In this document: in pieces, positions 34,083 to 42,598 of the stretch
How positions within the stretch are numbered: position 1 is the stretch's first letter
Layout of the letters: the number at the start of each line of letters is the position of its first letter
Assembly (NCBI RefSeq): GCF_004959855.1
Contig: NZ_SPNT01000004.1
Span: forward strand, 124,001 to 188,000
Direction: 5' to 3'
DNA: 64,000 bases
From: Nitratireductor sp. XY-223
GTDB taxonomy: Bacteria; Pseudomonadota; Alphaproteobacteria; Rhizobiales; Rhizobiaceae
Program-made: the position numbers and the translations under genes
The notes under the pieces: generated by a model
What the model was told of the DNA's origin: nothing
Seen by the model: only the letters and a program-made list of their open reading frames with translations
The model's database searches: none

Positions 34083-35029
34083 CAGACCTTCTCAACCTCC
34101 GGCTTTCCAAGCAGTCCCTGCGGCAGGAATATGAGCACAATTGCCAGCATTGAGAACGCCGCGACGTCCTTGTATTCCACCGAGAAATAGGCCGACCACA
34201 GGGTCTCGATCAGCCCGATGACCAGGCCGCCGAGCATGGCGCCCGGAAGCGATCCGATACCGCCGAGGACCGCCGCGGTGAAGGCCTTAACGCCGGCAAC
34301 AAAGCCGATGTAGAAATCGATCACGCCGTAATAGAGCAGATACATCAGCCCGGCGACAGCGGCCAGCGCCGCGCCCATGACGAATGTGGTCGAGATGGTC
34401 CGGTCGACATTGATGCCCAGCAGCGACGCCATCTTGCGGTCCTGCTCGCAAGCACGCTGGGCACGCCCGAGGGACGTCTTTGCGATGATCAGTGAAAACA
34501 CCGTCATGAGGACAACGGTAACCGTGATGATCAGGATCTGCATGTTGGAGATCTGGACGACGAACTCGCCGTTCTCGTCGACCCGCCGCATGATCGTGTG
34601 GCCGCCGGAGATGATCGGCTGAAGCGGCTTGACCCGTGCGCCCTGCGAGATCTGGATGTAGTTCTGCAGCACGATGGATACGCCGATCGCCGTGATCAGC
34701 GGCGCCAGCCGGAAAGATCCGCGCAGCGGCCGGTAGGCAAGCCTCTCAAGCGTCCATCCGAATACCGAGGATATGACCATCGCGCAGGCCAGCACCAGGA
34801 TCAGCGCCAGGATAATGACGAACAGGCTGGAGGAAGCGGCCAGCCCCACCGCGGTTATCACGATCAGGGAAATAAAGGCGCCGACCATGAAAATGTCGCC
34901 GTGGGCGAAATTGATCATGCCGATAATGCCGTAGACCATGGTGTATCCGATGGCGATCAGTCCGTAGATCGATCCCAGGGTCACGCCGTTTATCAGTTGT
35001 TGTACGAAATATTCCACAAGCTTCCCCAA
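34082..35029 (-). CDS. livH: branched-chain amino-acid ABC transporter permease LivH
   Basis: 315 residues with about eight membrane helices. [20 protein letters not shown] and [20 protein letters not shown] are the classical LivH N-terminal signatures; the coupling loop is [20 protein letters not shown] and [19 protein letters not shown] ends the core. First gene of the minus-strand liv operon; its promoter must lie in the 571-bp gap shared with the second liv operon. Confidence 0.95.
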   Translation of the reverse strand: MGKLVEYFVQQLINGVTLGSIYGLIAIGYTMVYGIIGMINFAHGDIFMVGAFISLIVITAVGLAASSSLFVIILALILVLACAMVISSVFGWTLERLAYRPLRGSFRLAPLITAIGVSIVLQNYIQISQGARVKPLQPIISGGHTIMRRVDENGEFVVQISNMQILIITVTVVLMTVFSLIIAKTSLGRAQRACEQDRKMASLLGINVDRTISTTFVMGAALAAVAGLMYLLYYGVIDFYIGFVAGVKAFTAAVLGGIGSLPGAMLGGLVIGLIETLWSAYFSVEYKDVAAFSMLAIVLIFLPQGLLGKPEVEKV

Positions 35030-35600
35030 TACTCCTGCATTCCGAATTCCGCGCGATGATGCGGCACCGCAGCCGTAGCGACGGGCTCCCTAGACGTCTC
35101 GATCGTGAATTGAGGTGAACGCGGGCGCCGGCGAAGCGCTCACGTCCTGCCATGTCGATGGATTGTCAAAGAAACAGACATTCGGGGCAGCGCACCGCGC
35201 CGGCCGGATTGTTCCAAAGAACCGGCCGACCGCTACCCAATCCGCTTGCCAAACTCCTGCCGGCAGCATACTTCCCCGATCTGCGCCTTGGCGACGCTTT
35301 TTGTTCAAGTCGCTAGAATGGCCAAATTTGTTTTGAGATCAACCCCTATTTATACCCCATAATCGCTGGTCGCCGCGGGCGCAATCGAGGCGGCAGTCGC
35401 TGCGCAAATTCCTCGAAGACAACGGCTTTCGGTCATATCCACGCCGTATTGAGCGGCAAAACGCGGTTTTCCTTCCCATCCCGACACGCGGATGTTAAGG
35501 GAAGCCTCAAAAGCCCGGTTGTTTGCCGGCGAGCGCTGCAATCTTCCCATGAAGACGGCCCCGGACCGCAAGCAATCGAAAACAACAAAATCGGGGAAGC
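35030..35600. other. 571-bp divergent intergenic region between two liv operons
   Basis: No open frame here looks like a gene: those present are short and lack ribosome-binding sites and family features. The region must hold the promoters of livH (leftward) and of the second livG (rightward). I see a strong inverted repeat at 35201-35228 and an AT-rich stretch near 35325-35360 that could contain a promoter, but no clear -35/-10 pair I would defend. Confidence 0.6.
35201..35228. repeat. 7-bp GC inverted repeat in the liv-liv intergenic region
   Basis: CGGCCGG (35201-35207) and CCGGCCG (35222-35228) flank 14 bp that contain a nested TTC/GAA pair. No T-run follows. It may be a regulatory stem in the leader of one of the operons or a protein-binding site. 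Confidence 0.45.
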
Positions 35601-36410
35601 ATGAGCGCAATCATCGATGTGCGGGATGTGACGAAGCGTTTCGGCGGCTTTTTTGCCGTGGACGCGTGCACATTGTCGATCCAGAAAGGCTCGATCACCG
35701 GACTGATCGGCCCCAATGGGGCCGGAAAAACCACACTTTTCAACATGGTAGCGGGTACTTTTGCGCCGACGTCAGGACAGATATTCCTGGACGGCGAGGA
35801 GGTGACGGGACTGCCCGCGCACGAATTGTTCAATCGTGGACTGCTGCGCACCTTCCAGATCGCCCACGAGTTCTCGCACATGACGGTAACGGAGAACCTG
35901 ATGATGGTTCCGGCCGGACAGCGCGGCGAGAACCTGGGCTCCGCCTGGTTCCGTCCGGCGCGCGTCTCCCGCGAGGAGGCGGAAGTGCGGCGCAAGGCCG
36001 AGGAAGTCATGGACTTCCTCAAGATCACCCATGTGAAGAACGAACTGGCGGGCAACCTTTCCGGCGGCCAGAAAAAGCTTCTGGAACTCGGCCGCACGAT
36101 GATGGTCGACGCCAAGGTGGTCCTGCTCGACGAGATCGCCGCCGGTGTCAACCGGACGCTGCTCAACGATCTGGTTTCCAATATCGAGCGGCTCAACCAG
36201 GAACTCGGCTATACGTTTTTCGTCATCGAGCACGACATGGACATGATCGCCCGGCTTTGCGATCCGGTGATCGTCATGGCGGCCGGATCGGTGATGACCG
36301 AGGGCCATATCGAGGAAATCCAGAAGAACGAAGCGGTTATCGAGGCCTATTTCGGCGGCTCGCCCACCGGCGAGGCGACGATCGAGAACAGCCCGGAGGC
36401 GCCGCAATGA
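35601..36410 (+). CDS. second Liv-type ABC transporter ATP-binding protein (LivG-like)
   Basis: 269 residues, GGGGA site before the ATG. Walker A GPNGAGKTT, signature LSGGQKKLLELGRTM, Walker B VVLLDEIAAGVNR (Ile replaces the usual Pro after DE), and FFVIEHDMDMIARLCD. Together with the next three genes it forms a second complete membrane and ATPase set of the HAAT family. It is only moderately like LivG at 31880-32743, so the two operons are not a recent duplication. Confidence 0.93.
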   Translation: MSAIIDVRDVTKRFGGFFAVDACTLSIQKGSITGLIGPNGAGKTTLFNMVAGTFAPTSGQIFLDGEEVTGLPAHELFNRGLLRTFQIAHEFSHMTVTENLMMVPAGQRGENLGSAWFRPARVSREEAEVRRKAEEVMDFLKITHVKNELAGNLSGGQKKLLELGRTMMVDAKVVLLDEIAAGVNRTLLNDLVSNIERLNQELGYTFFVIEHDMDMIARLCDPVIVMAAGSVMTEGHIEEIQKNEAVIEAYFGGSPTGEATIENSPEAPQ

Positions 36411-37111
36411 GCCTCCTGGAAATATCTGACCTGCACGCCGGCTACGGCCAGATGAGCATTCTCAAGGGAGTCAATCTCACCCTTGAGCAAGGCGAGATCG
36501 GCGTCATTGTCGGCCCCAACGGCGCCGGCAAGTCGACAACGCTCAAGGCGATCTTCGGCATGCTCAACATCACCGAGGGATCGATCCGATTCGACGGCAA
36601 GGACATCACCGGCATCCGCTCCGAACAGCTGGCCGATCACCGCATCGCGTTCGTCCCGCAGGAGCAAAACGTGTTTCCGACACTATCGGTGCACGAGAAC
36701 CTGGAAATGGGCGCCTATGTGCGCCGCGACGATTTCTCGTCGGTGATGGACCATGTCTACGACATCTTCCCGCCCCTGAAGGACAAGCGCGGACAGGCGG
36801 CGGGCGAGCTTTCCGGCGGCCAACGGCAGATGGTCGCCTTCGGCCGCGCGCTGATGATCGAACCGAAACTGATCCTGCTCGACGAGCCGACGGCCGGCCT
36901 TTCGCCGATGTTCATGTCGCAGATCTTCGACCGGGTGATCGCCATCAACCGGACCGGCGTGACCGTCGCCATGGTGGAGCAGAACGCCAAGCAGGCGCTG
37001 GCCATCGCCCATAAGGGCTTCGTCCTGGCGGGCGGGCGCAACTCCTACACCGACACCGGTCAGAACCTTCTGAACAACCCCGAAGTCGCCGCAAGTTTCC
37101 TGGGCGGGTAG
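36407..37111 (+). CDS. second Liv-type ABC transporter ATP-binding protein (LivF-like)
   Basis: 234 residues; the ATG overlaps the preceding stop (ATGA), which sets the start although the frame is open to 35492. Walker A GPNGAGKST, signature LSGGQRQMVAFGRAL, Walker B LILLDEPTAGLSP, with IAFVPQEQNVFPTLSVHENL. It pairs with the LivG-like protein to power the permeases downstream. Confidence 0.94.
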   Translation: MSLLEISDLHAGYGQMSILKGVNLTLEQGEIGVIVGPNGAGKSTTLKAIFGMLNITEGSIRFDGKDITGIRSEQLADHRIAFVPQEQNVFPTLSVHENLEMGAYVRRDDFSSVMDHVYDIFPPLKDKRGQAAGELSGGQRQMVAFGRALMIEPKLILLDEPTAGLSPMFMSQIFDRVIAINRTGVTVAMVEQNAKQALAIAHKGFVLAGGRNSYTDTGQNLLNNPEVAASFLGG

Positions 37112-37125
37112 CGGGAGAGACACAC

Positions 37126-38121
37126 GTGAACGAACTCGTATTTTTCATCAACAAGGGACTGGTTTCGGGCCTCATCATCGGTTCGATCTACGCTCTCGGC
37201 GCCATCGGCGTGACGCTCATTTTCGGGATCCTGCGCTTCGCGCATTTCGCCCATGGCGACATGATGACCCTTGGCGCGTTCGTCACACTGATCCTGACGG
37301 CGGCGCTTGCCGCGCTCGGCATAACGCTGCCCGTTCCCCTCGCCTTCATCGCCATGTTCCCGGCCATGGTCATCACCGCGTTTATCGCCATCGGGCTGGA
37401 CCGGACCTTCTACAAGCCGCTGCGGCAGGCCGGCGCGCGGCCGGTCGTACTGGTCATGGCCTCCGTCGGCGTGACGCTGATGCTGCAGGGTCTGATCCGG
37501 CTGTTTGCCGGCGTCAGGGCCCGCGACATGTTCATCGAGGCGCCGAAGGAGATCTTCCGCATCCCCTTCCCCGGCGCCACCCGCCCGGTGATCGTCACCG
37601 AGCCCCAGGTCCTGCTGATCGGCTTTGTCGTCGTCGCGGTCATTGCCCTGCACTGGTTCCTGACACGCTCGCGCCTCGGCAAGGCGATGCGGGCCGTCTC
37701 CGACAATCCGGAACTGGCGCGCATCACCGGCATCAACACGAACCACGTTGTATGGGCCACCTGGATCATCGGCGGCGCGCTCGCCTGCGCCGCCGGCACC
37801 CTGCTGTCGATGGACGTGACGCTGAAACCGGATCTTTCCTTCAACATCCTGCTGCCGATCTTCGCGGCGACGATCGTCGGCGGCATCGGCCAGCCCTACG
37901 GCGCCATCGCCGGCGGCTTCCTCGTCGGTTTCTGCGAGACGCTCGCCGTGTTCAACTGGTCCATCCTGCTCCGTCCGTTCCGTGACGAACTGTGGTTCGA
38001 GCTGCCGAACAGCATGGCGCTGGTGCCGACGCAGTACAAACTGATGGTTCCGTTCCTGATCCTCATCATTGTTCTGATTTTCCGGCCCACCGGCATCTTC
38101 AGAGGGAGGGTGCTGGCATGA
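37126..38121 (+). CDS. second Liv-type ABC transporter permease (LivH-like)
   Basis: 331 residues from GTG at 37126 with a GGGAG site. About eight helices; GLIIGSIYALGAIGVTLIFG and ILRFAHFAHGDMMTLGAF are LivH signatures, the coupling loop is KAMRAVSDNPELARITGIN and the ending IVGGIGQPYGAIAGGFLVG. It follows the LivF-like gene by 14 bp and overlaps the next gene by 4 bp. Confidence 0.94.
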   Translation: MNELVFFINKGLVSGLIIGSIYALGAIGVTLIFGILRFAHFAHGDMMTLGAFVTLILTAALAALGITLPVPLAFIAMFPAMVITAFIAIGLDRTFYKPLRQAGARPVVLVMASVGVTLMLQGLIRLFAGVRARDMFIEAPKEIFRIPFPGATRPVIVTEPQVLLIGFVVVAVIALHWFLTRSRLGKAMRAVSDNPELARITGINTNHVVWATWIIGGALACAAGTLLSMDVTLKPDLSFNILLPIFAATIVGGIGQPYGAIAGGFLVGFCETLAVFNWSILLRPFRDELWFELPNSMALVPTQYKLMVPFLILIIVLIFRPTGIFRGRVLA

Positions 38122-39395
38122 GCGAAGAACGGCAGTATTCCGTGATGCGCGATGTGGTGCTTTTCGCCGCTCTCGGCCTGCTGATCCTGTTCATTTTCGT
38201 CAGCCAGGGCCCGGTCTACTCGCTGCGCATGATGGTCGAGGCGGGCTGCTATGCCATCATCGCGCTGGGCCTGACCATCCAGTGGGGCTATGCCGGCCTT
38301 TTCAATGTCGGCATCATGGGCTTTATCGCCGCCGGCGCGGCGACCTCGATGATCGTCTCCTTCCCGCAGAACGCCGATTTCTGGAACTCCGGCGGACCGG
38401 GTCTGGTTGCCATGTTCATCGTCAAACTGGCGGTGAGCGGCGCCGCGCTGTGGGCGATCTACCGCTCGGAACGCTGGGGCATCGGCCCGAAGCTACGGGC
38501 GCTGCTGACCGCCATCGCGATCGCGGTCGCCTATCTCGTTTTGTCCGAGCACATGGCGGAAATGTCCGACGAGATCGAACAGGCCAGCGGCTGGATGGGC
38601 GGTCTCGGCATGCCGGTGTTCGTCGGCTGGATCGTCGCCGGCATTGTCGCAGGCGTCATCGCCTGGCTGGTCGGAAAAATCTGCCTCGGCCTGCGGGCCG
38701 ACTACCTGGCCATCGCGACGCTGGGCATCGCGCAGATCATCAAGCACTTCCTGAAAAACGCCGACTGGCTGACGCGCGGCACGCTCACCGTCTCGCCGCT
38801 TCCCTGGCCGGTGCAGACACCCGCCGACGGCGAGTTCATCATGGCGCGCGCCTCCTACCTGACGGTGGTCGCGATCGCCATCGTCATCATCTACCTGCTC
38901 CTGCAGCGCGCCTACCATTCGCCCTGGGGCCGGATGATGCGGGCCATCCGTGACAACGAGAACGCCGCGGCGTCGATGGGTAAGGACGTCAACCGGCGAC
39001 GCCTGGAGATCTTTGTCCTGGGCTGCATCCTGATGGGTTTCGGCGGCGCGGTCCTGATCCACTTCGCCTCGATCTACGACCCTTCAGGCTTCCTCGATCT
39101 CAACCACACCTTCCTGATCTGGGTGATGGTCATCCTCGGCGGTTCGGGCAACAATCGCGGCGCCATCTTCGGCGCGATCTTCGTCTACATCGTCTGGGTC
39201 ATGTCCGAGCCGGTCGCCCTGATGCTGTTCAACCTGATCGGCACCTACGGACAGGCATGGCTGGGCTGGGAGCCGCCTTCGGATCTTGCCAGCCGGGCAC
39301 TGCAGATGCGGGTCTTCGTGATCGGGCTGACGATCACGCTGGTCCTGCGTTTCGCGCCGCAGGGCGTGCTGCCGGAACGCCAGGCACGGCACTAG
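38118..39395 (+). CDS. second Liv-type ABC transporter permease (LivM-like)
   Basis: 425 residues; the ATG overlaps the LivH-like stop (ATGA). GYAGLFNVGIMGFIAAGA and GLRADYLAIATLGIAQIIKH are LivM signatures, with the coupling loop RMMRAIRDNENAAASMGKDV. A region of about 80 residues between the third and fourth core helices (RSERWGIGPKLRALLTAIAI and following) is longer than usual. The operon has no binding-protein gene of its own; the orphan binding protein at 42599-43804 is the likely partner. Confidence 0.92.
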   Translation: MSEERQYSVMRDVVLFAALGLLILFIFVSQGPVYSLRMMVEAGCYAIIALGLTIQWGYAGLFNVGIMGFIAAGAATSMIVSFPQNADFWNSGGPGLVAMFIVKLAVSGAALWAIYRSERWGIGPKLRALLTAIAIAVAYLVLSEHMAEMSDEIEQASGWMGGLGMPVFVGWIVAGIVAGVIAWLVGKICLGLRADYLAIATLGIAQIIKHFLKNADWLTRGTLTVSPLPWPVQTPADGEFIMARASYLTVVAIAIVIIYLLLQRAYHSPWGRMMRAIRDNENAAASMGKDVNRRRLEIFVLGCILMGFGGAVLIHFASIYDPSGFLDLNHTFLIWVMVILGGSGNNRGAIFGAIFVYIVWVMSEPVALMLFNLIGTYGQAWLGWEPPSDLASRALQMRVFVIGLTITLVLRFAPQGVLPERQARH

Positions 39396-39401
39396 ATCGG
39401 C

Positions 39402-40343
39402 CTAGGCGCCCAAGTATTCGCGTGACAGCACCGTCGCGTTCTCGATGAACCGGCCGCAGCGCTCCGTTGCACCCGGTTCATGCATGCGCGGCACGATCCA
39501 GCCGAGATAGGTGAAGGCGCGCAGCAGCACGAAAAGCGGCAGCGCCCTCGTGTCAATCGGTCGGACCCGCCGGTAACCCTCCAGCAAGGCGGCTTGCAGC
39601 TCCGGATAATCGGGTTCCCCGCGGTTCTTCAGCAGCGTGGTGGCAATGTCGAAAAGGCGAAAGCCGTAGCCGCCATCGTCGAAATCGATCAGTTGCGGCG
39701 CACCGTTCGAAATCAGCACGTTCTCGCGCACGAGGTCGGCGTGGATCAGCCCGTAATCCAGCGCGGACTGCCGGATTTGCAGATCGGCGCGCGCCCGCTC
39801 ACTGGCTTCGGCGATGACCGCTGCCTGACGCGCGGTCAATTGCGGGTTTTCCCGGAACCGGCCCCACAGCGGCTCATCGCCGATGAGACCTTCCGCATCC
39901 CAGGCGCAGCGCACGAAACCGGCTGGCGGTGTCCAGGCATCCGATAAGGCGTGCATCCGGGCCATGGTTTCGCCGACCGAGGCGAAAACGGCCGTGCGGT
40001 CATTGATGTCGAGCGGCTCGCCCGTCCTGCCCATGGCGGCGCCGTCCAGCCAGGTCAGCAGGCTGATCCTTGTGCCGTCGATTTGTTGCAGGAGCCGTTG
40101 TTCTTTCGATGCGACCGGCAGCGGCACCCGCAGACCGCCGCAGCTGAGCGCCGTCAGCCAATCGAGCTCCGACTGGAGTTCCGCATCGCTGCGATAGTCC
40201 GGACGGTGGAGTCGCAGGGCAAAGCGTCTGCCGTCCGGCGCGTCGACACGATAGACCCTGTTCTCCCGTCGGGCGACGAGTTTCGCGCCAGTGCCGCTCA
40301 GGCCCCAAAGCCCAAGCGCCTGGTCGACAAGACGGTCACTCAT
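39402..40343 (-). CDS. APH-fold small-molecule kinase (hydroxylysine kinase/homoserine kinase-like)
   Basis: 313 residues from an ATG overlapping the stop of the class-III PLP gene (ATGA). The aminoglycoside-phosphotransferase fold is shown by the catalytic loop GLIHADLVRENVLI (catalytic Asp) and the metal motif LIDFDDGGYGFRLFD. RVYRVDAPDGRRFALRLHRP is the N-lobe with the ATP lysine replaced by Arg-rich sequence. The pairing with a class-III PLP protein is the arrangement of hydroxylysine kinase with 5-phosphohydroxylysine phospho-lyase. I infer phosphorylation of an amino-alcohol hydroxyl; antibiotic resistance is unlikely in this context. Confidence 0.85.
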   Translation of the reverse strand: MSDRLVDQALGLWGLSGTGAKLVARRENRVYRVDAPDGRRFALRLHRPDYRSDAELQSELDWLTALSCGGLRVPLPVASKEQRLLQQIDGTRISLLTWLDGAAMGRTGEPLDINDRTAVFASVGETMARMHALSDAWTPPAGFVRCAWDAEGLIGDEPLWGRFRENPQLTARQAAVIAEASERARADLQIRQSALDYGLIHADLVRENVLISNGAPQLIDFDDGGYGFRLFDIATTLLKNRGEPDYPELQAALLEGYRRVRPIDTRALPLFVLLRAFTYLGWIVPRMHEPGATERCGRFIENATVLSREYLGA

Positions 40344-41644
40344 GCGTCCACCGGCAAATCGGTCAGGACCGCATCCAGTGTGGACAGGAGGAGATCGGCA
40401 TTGTCCCGCGTGAACGGCATTGGCGGGCGGATCTTCAGGGTGTTGTAATGGATGCCGAGCCTGTTCAGGAGGATGCCGCGCCTGCGCATCTCGTTGGCCA
40501 CCCGCGCTGTATATTGGGTCGCCGGCTCCTTCGTCGCGCGGTCGAGGACCATTTCGGCGCCGAAGAAAAGCCCGGAACCGCGCACGTCGCCGATGACGGC
40601 ATGTCTTTCGGCAAGGCGCTTCAGACCGTCTCGCGCATAGGCCCCGACGGCATCGGCGTTCCGCATCAGATTTTCGTCCTCGAGCACATCGAGAACCGCG
40701 CTCGCCGCGGCGCAGGAGACCGGGTTGCCGCCGAACGTGTTGAAATAGCGGAACGACTTGCGGAAGGCCGCCATCACATCCGGCGCGGTGACGACACCGC
40801 CGACCGGGTGACCGTTGGCCATCGGCTTGCCGAGCGTAACGATATCCGGGGTCAGACCGATGCGCTGGTGCCCCCACATATGGGTTCCGATGCGGCCGAA
40901 ACCCGGCTGCACCTCGTCGGCGATGATGATCCCGCCCGCCCAGCGAACGACTTCCGAGGCCGGATCGAGCCAGCCGGCCGGCAGGTCCGGGAAACCCTCA
41001 TTGGCGAAGTACGGACATATTATGATGGCAGAGAAGCCGTGCCCGGCTTTCTCGAGGGAGGCGATGGCCTCCTCGATCTTCGTCGCAAACGCGCTCGCGT
41101 GGGCCTCGCCCGGCTCGCCGCCGAGCGGGCGATAGCTGTCCGGCGCCGGTACGTGGCGGACATGGCTTCCGTAACCGCCCGTCGGCGGATTGGTGCGGCT
41201 GAGCTGGGAAACGGCGGTGGTGTTGCCGTGATAGGTGTGATCGGTGGCGATGACGCCGCGCTTGCCGGTCACTGCCTCTGCCATGCGCAGGGCAATGTCG
41301 TTGGCCTCAGAGCCGGTGCAGGTCAGGATGCCGGTGGACAGCGGCTCGGCGAAGGTGCCGGTGAGCCGTTCGATATAGTCGAGTATGCCCTCGTGCAGGT
41401 AGCGGGTGTGGGTGTTCAGGGTCGCGGCCTGCCGGCAGATCGCTTCGACCACCGTCGGGTGGCAGTGCCCGACATGCGGGACATTGTTGTAGCAGTCGAG
41501 ATAGCGGTTGCCGCCGGCATCCCACACCCAGACGCCCTCGCCCTTCACCAGATGGACTGGCTCGTCGTAGAAGGTCGACACGTTCGGCCCCATGAGGCGT
41601 GCACGGCGTTCCAGAAGCTCTGCGGTGGACGGCTGGGCGCTCAC
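40340..41644 (-). CDS. class-III PLP-dependent aminotransferase/ammonia-phospholyase-like enzyme
   Basis: 434 residues from GTG at 41644 (GAAAG site; an in-frame ATG at 41764 would extend across the IclR promoter). ETNPPL/AGXT2-like features: CTGSEANDIALRMA (phosphate-binding), DHTYHGNTTAVSQLS, IADEVQPGFGRIG, and the PLP lysine in VTLGKPMANGHPVGGV. The last two match the subgroup containing ethanolamine-phosphate and phosphohydroxylysine phospho-lyases as well as alanine-glyoxylate aminotransferase 2. With the coupled kinase I favour elimination of phosphate and ammonia from a phosphorylated amino alcohol. Confidence 0.87.
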   Translation of the reverse strand: MSAQPSTAELLERRARLMGPNVSTFYDEPVHLVKGEGVWVWDAGGNRYLDCYNNVPHVGHCHPTVVEAICRQAATLNTHTRYLHEGILDYIERLTGTFAEPLSTGILTCTGSEANDIALRMAEAVTGKRGVIATDHTYHGNTTAVSQLSRTNPPTGGYGSHVRHVPAPDSYRPLGGEPGEAHASAFATKIEEAIASLEKAGHGFSAIIICPYFANEGFPDLPAGWLDPASEVVRWAGGIIIADEVQPGFGRIGTHMWGHQRIGLTPDIVTLGKPMANGHPVGGVVTAPDVMAAFRKSFRYFNTFGGNPVSCAAASAVLDVLEDENLMRNADAVGAYARDGLKRLAERHAVIGDVRGSGLFFGAEMVLDRATKEPATQYTARVANEMRRRGILLNRLGIHYNTLKIRPPMPFTRDNADLLLSTLDAVLTDLPVDA

Positions 41645-41754
41645 GATCGATCTTTCTATCGGTTTATTATTTGAAATAGTGTTGCAATAATTAAAATGAT
41701 CCAATAGTCTCGAATTGTCAAGAATCGAACCCAGTGCACCGGGAGCCCCAATCC

Positions 41755-42543
41755 GTGGGAACAATCAGCAACGCCCTGAGCCTTCTCAACCACTATTCGG
41801 AAACGCGGGCCGAGATCGGCCTCGCCGAATTCAAGCAGTTGTCGGGTCGGGACAAGGCGACCACATACCGCTACCTGACCGAACTGGTGGATTTCGGGCT
41901 GCTGGAGCAGGATCCGGTCTCCCGCCACTACCGGTTGGGACCGGCGGTGCTGCGGCTCGCCAATGTGCGCGAGAGCGTGTTTCCCCTGCGCAACGCCATC
42001 CAGGCCATCATCGACCGGCTGTCGGAGGCGACCAGCGAAACGGCCCATGCCTCGCTCATGCAGGGCCTCACGCTGTCGACACTGGCAAAACGGGAAAGCC
42101 CGAAACACGCGGCCCGCGTGTCGTTCAGCCAGTCGCAGATTATTCCGCTGCACGCGACCGCCTCGGGCCTTGCGATCCTTGCCACATCCGATGACAAGCT
42201 GCTGGAGCAGGTGATCAAGGGAACGCCGGAACGCTACACAGTGTTCACGCATGCCGATGAAGCAGCGCTCCGGGACGCGGTCGCCAAAGCGGCGCAAAGC
42301 GGCTTCGGAATCTCCGACCAGGGCTACGAGGAGGAGGTGTACGGCATTGCCGTACCCTTCTTCGACGAACACGCGTGCGCCATCGGAACGGTCGCCGTGG
42401 CCTGCCCGACATCGCGGGTGTCGCCGGAGCTGACAGAGCTTGTCAAACGCGAACTGATCGTCGCGGGCCGGGCCAGCACCAAGACGCGGGGCGGCACGAT
42501 CCCGGCAAAACTCGAAGAGGCGTGGAGCCGAAGCGGCTTTTGA
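41755..42543 (+). CDS. IclR-family transcriptional regulator
   Basis: 262 residues from GTG at 41755, chosen because GGGAG lies 9 nt upstream; a GTG at 41734 would add seven residues. N-terminal winged helix (TISNALSLLNHYSETRAEIGL, GRDKATTYRYLTELV) and C-terminal IclR effector domain (QIIPLHATASGLAILA, GYEEEVYGIAVPFFDEHACAIGTVAVA). It is divergent from the PLP enzyme/kinase operon across about 110 bp and ends at a bidirectional terminator shared with the binding-protein gene; it most likely controls the kinase-lyase pair and possibly the transporter. Confidence 0.9.
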   Translation: MGTISNALSLLNHYSETRAEIGLAEFKQLSGRDKATTYRYLTELVDFGLLEQDPVSRHYRLGPAVLRLANVRESVFPLRNAIQAIIDRLSEATSETAHASLMQGLTLSTLAKRESPKHAARVSFSQSQIIPLHATASGLAILATSDDKLLEQVIKGTPERYTVFTHADEAALRDAVAKAAQSGFGISDQGYEEEVYGIAVPFFDEHACAIGTVAVACPTSRVSPELTELVKRELIVAGRASTKTRGGTIPAKLEEAWSRSGF

Positions 42544-42551
42544 ACACAAAA

Positions 42552-42575
42552 AAGGCCCGGATCGCTCCGGGCCTT
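42552..42575. terminator. bidirectional rho-independent terminator
   Basis: AAGGCCCGG (42552-42560) and CCGGGCCTT (42567-42575) with a 6-nt loop form a perfect 9-bp stem. A-rich bases precede it and T-rich bases follow, so it terminates both the IclR gene (ends 42543) and the convergent binding-protein gene (ends 42599). Confidence 0.9.
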
Positions 42576-42598
42576 CCTTTTATTAGACGCGCACCAGC

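Noticed and set aside
39402-40343. Aminoglycoside resistance phosphotransferase
   Set aside because: The APH fold is present, but the gene is coupled to a class-III PLP enzyme and an IclR regulator beside a transporter, which fits metabolic kinases better than resistance.
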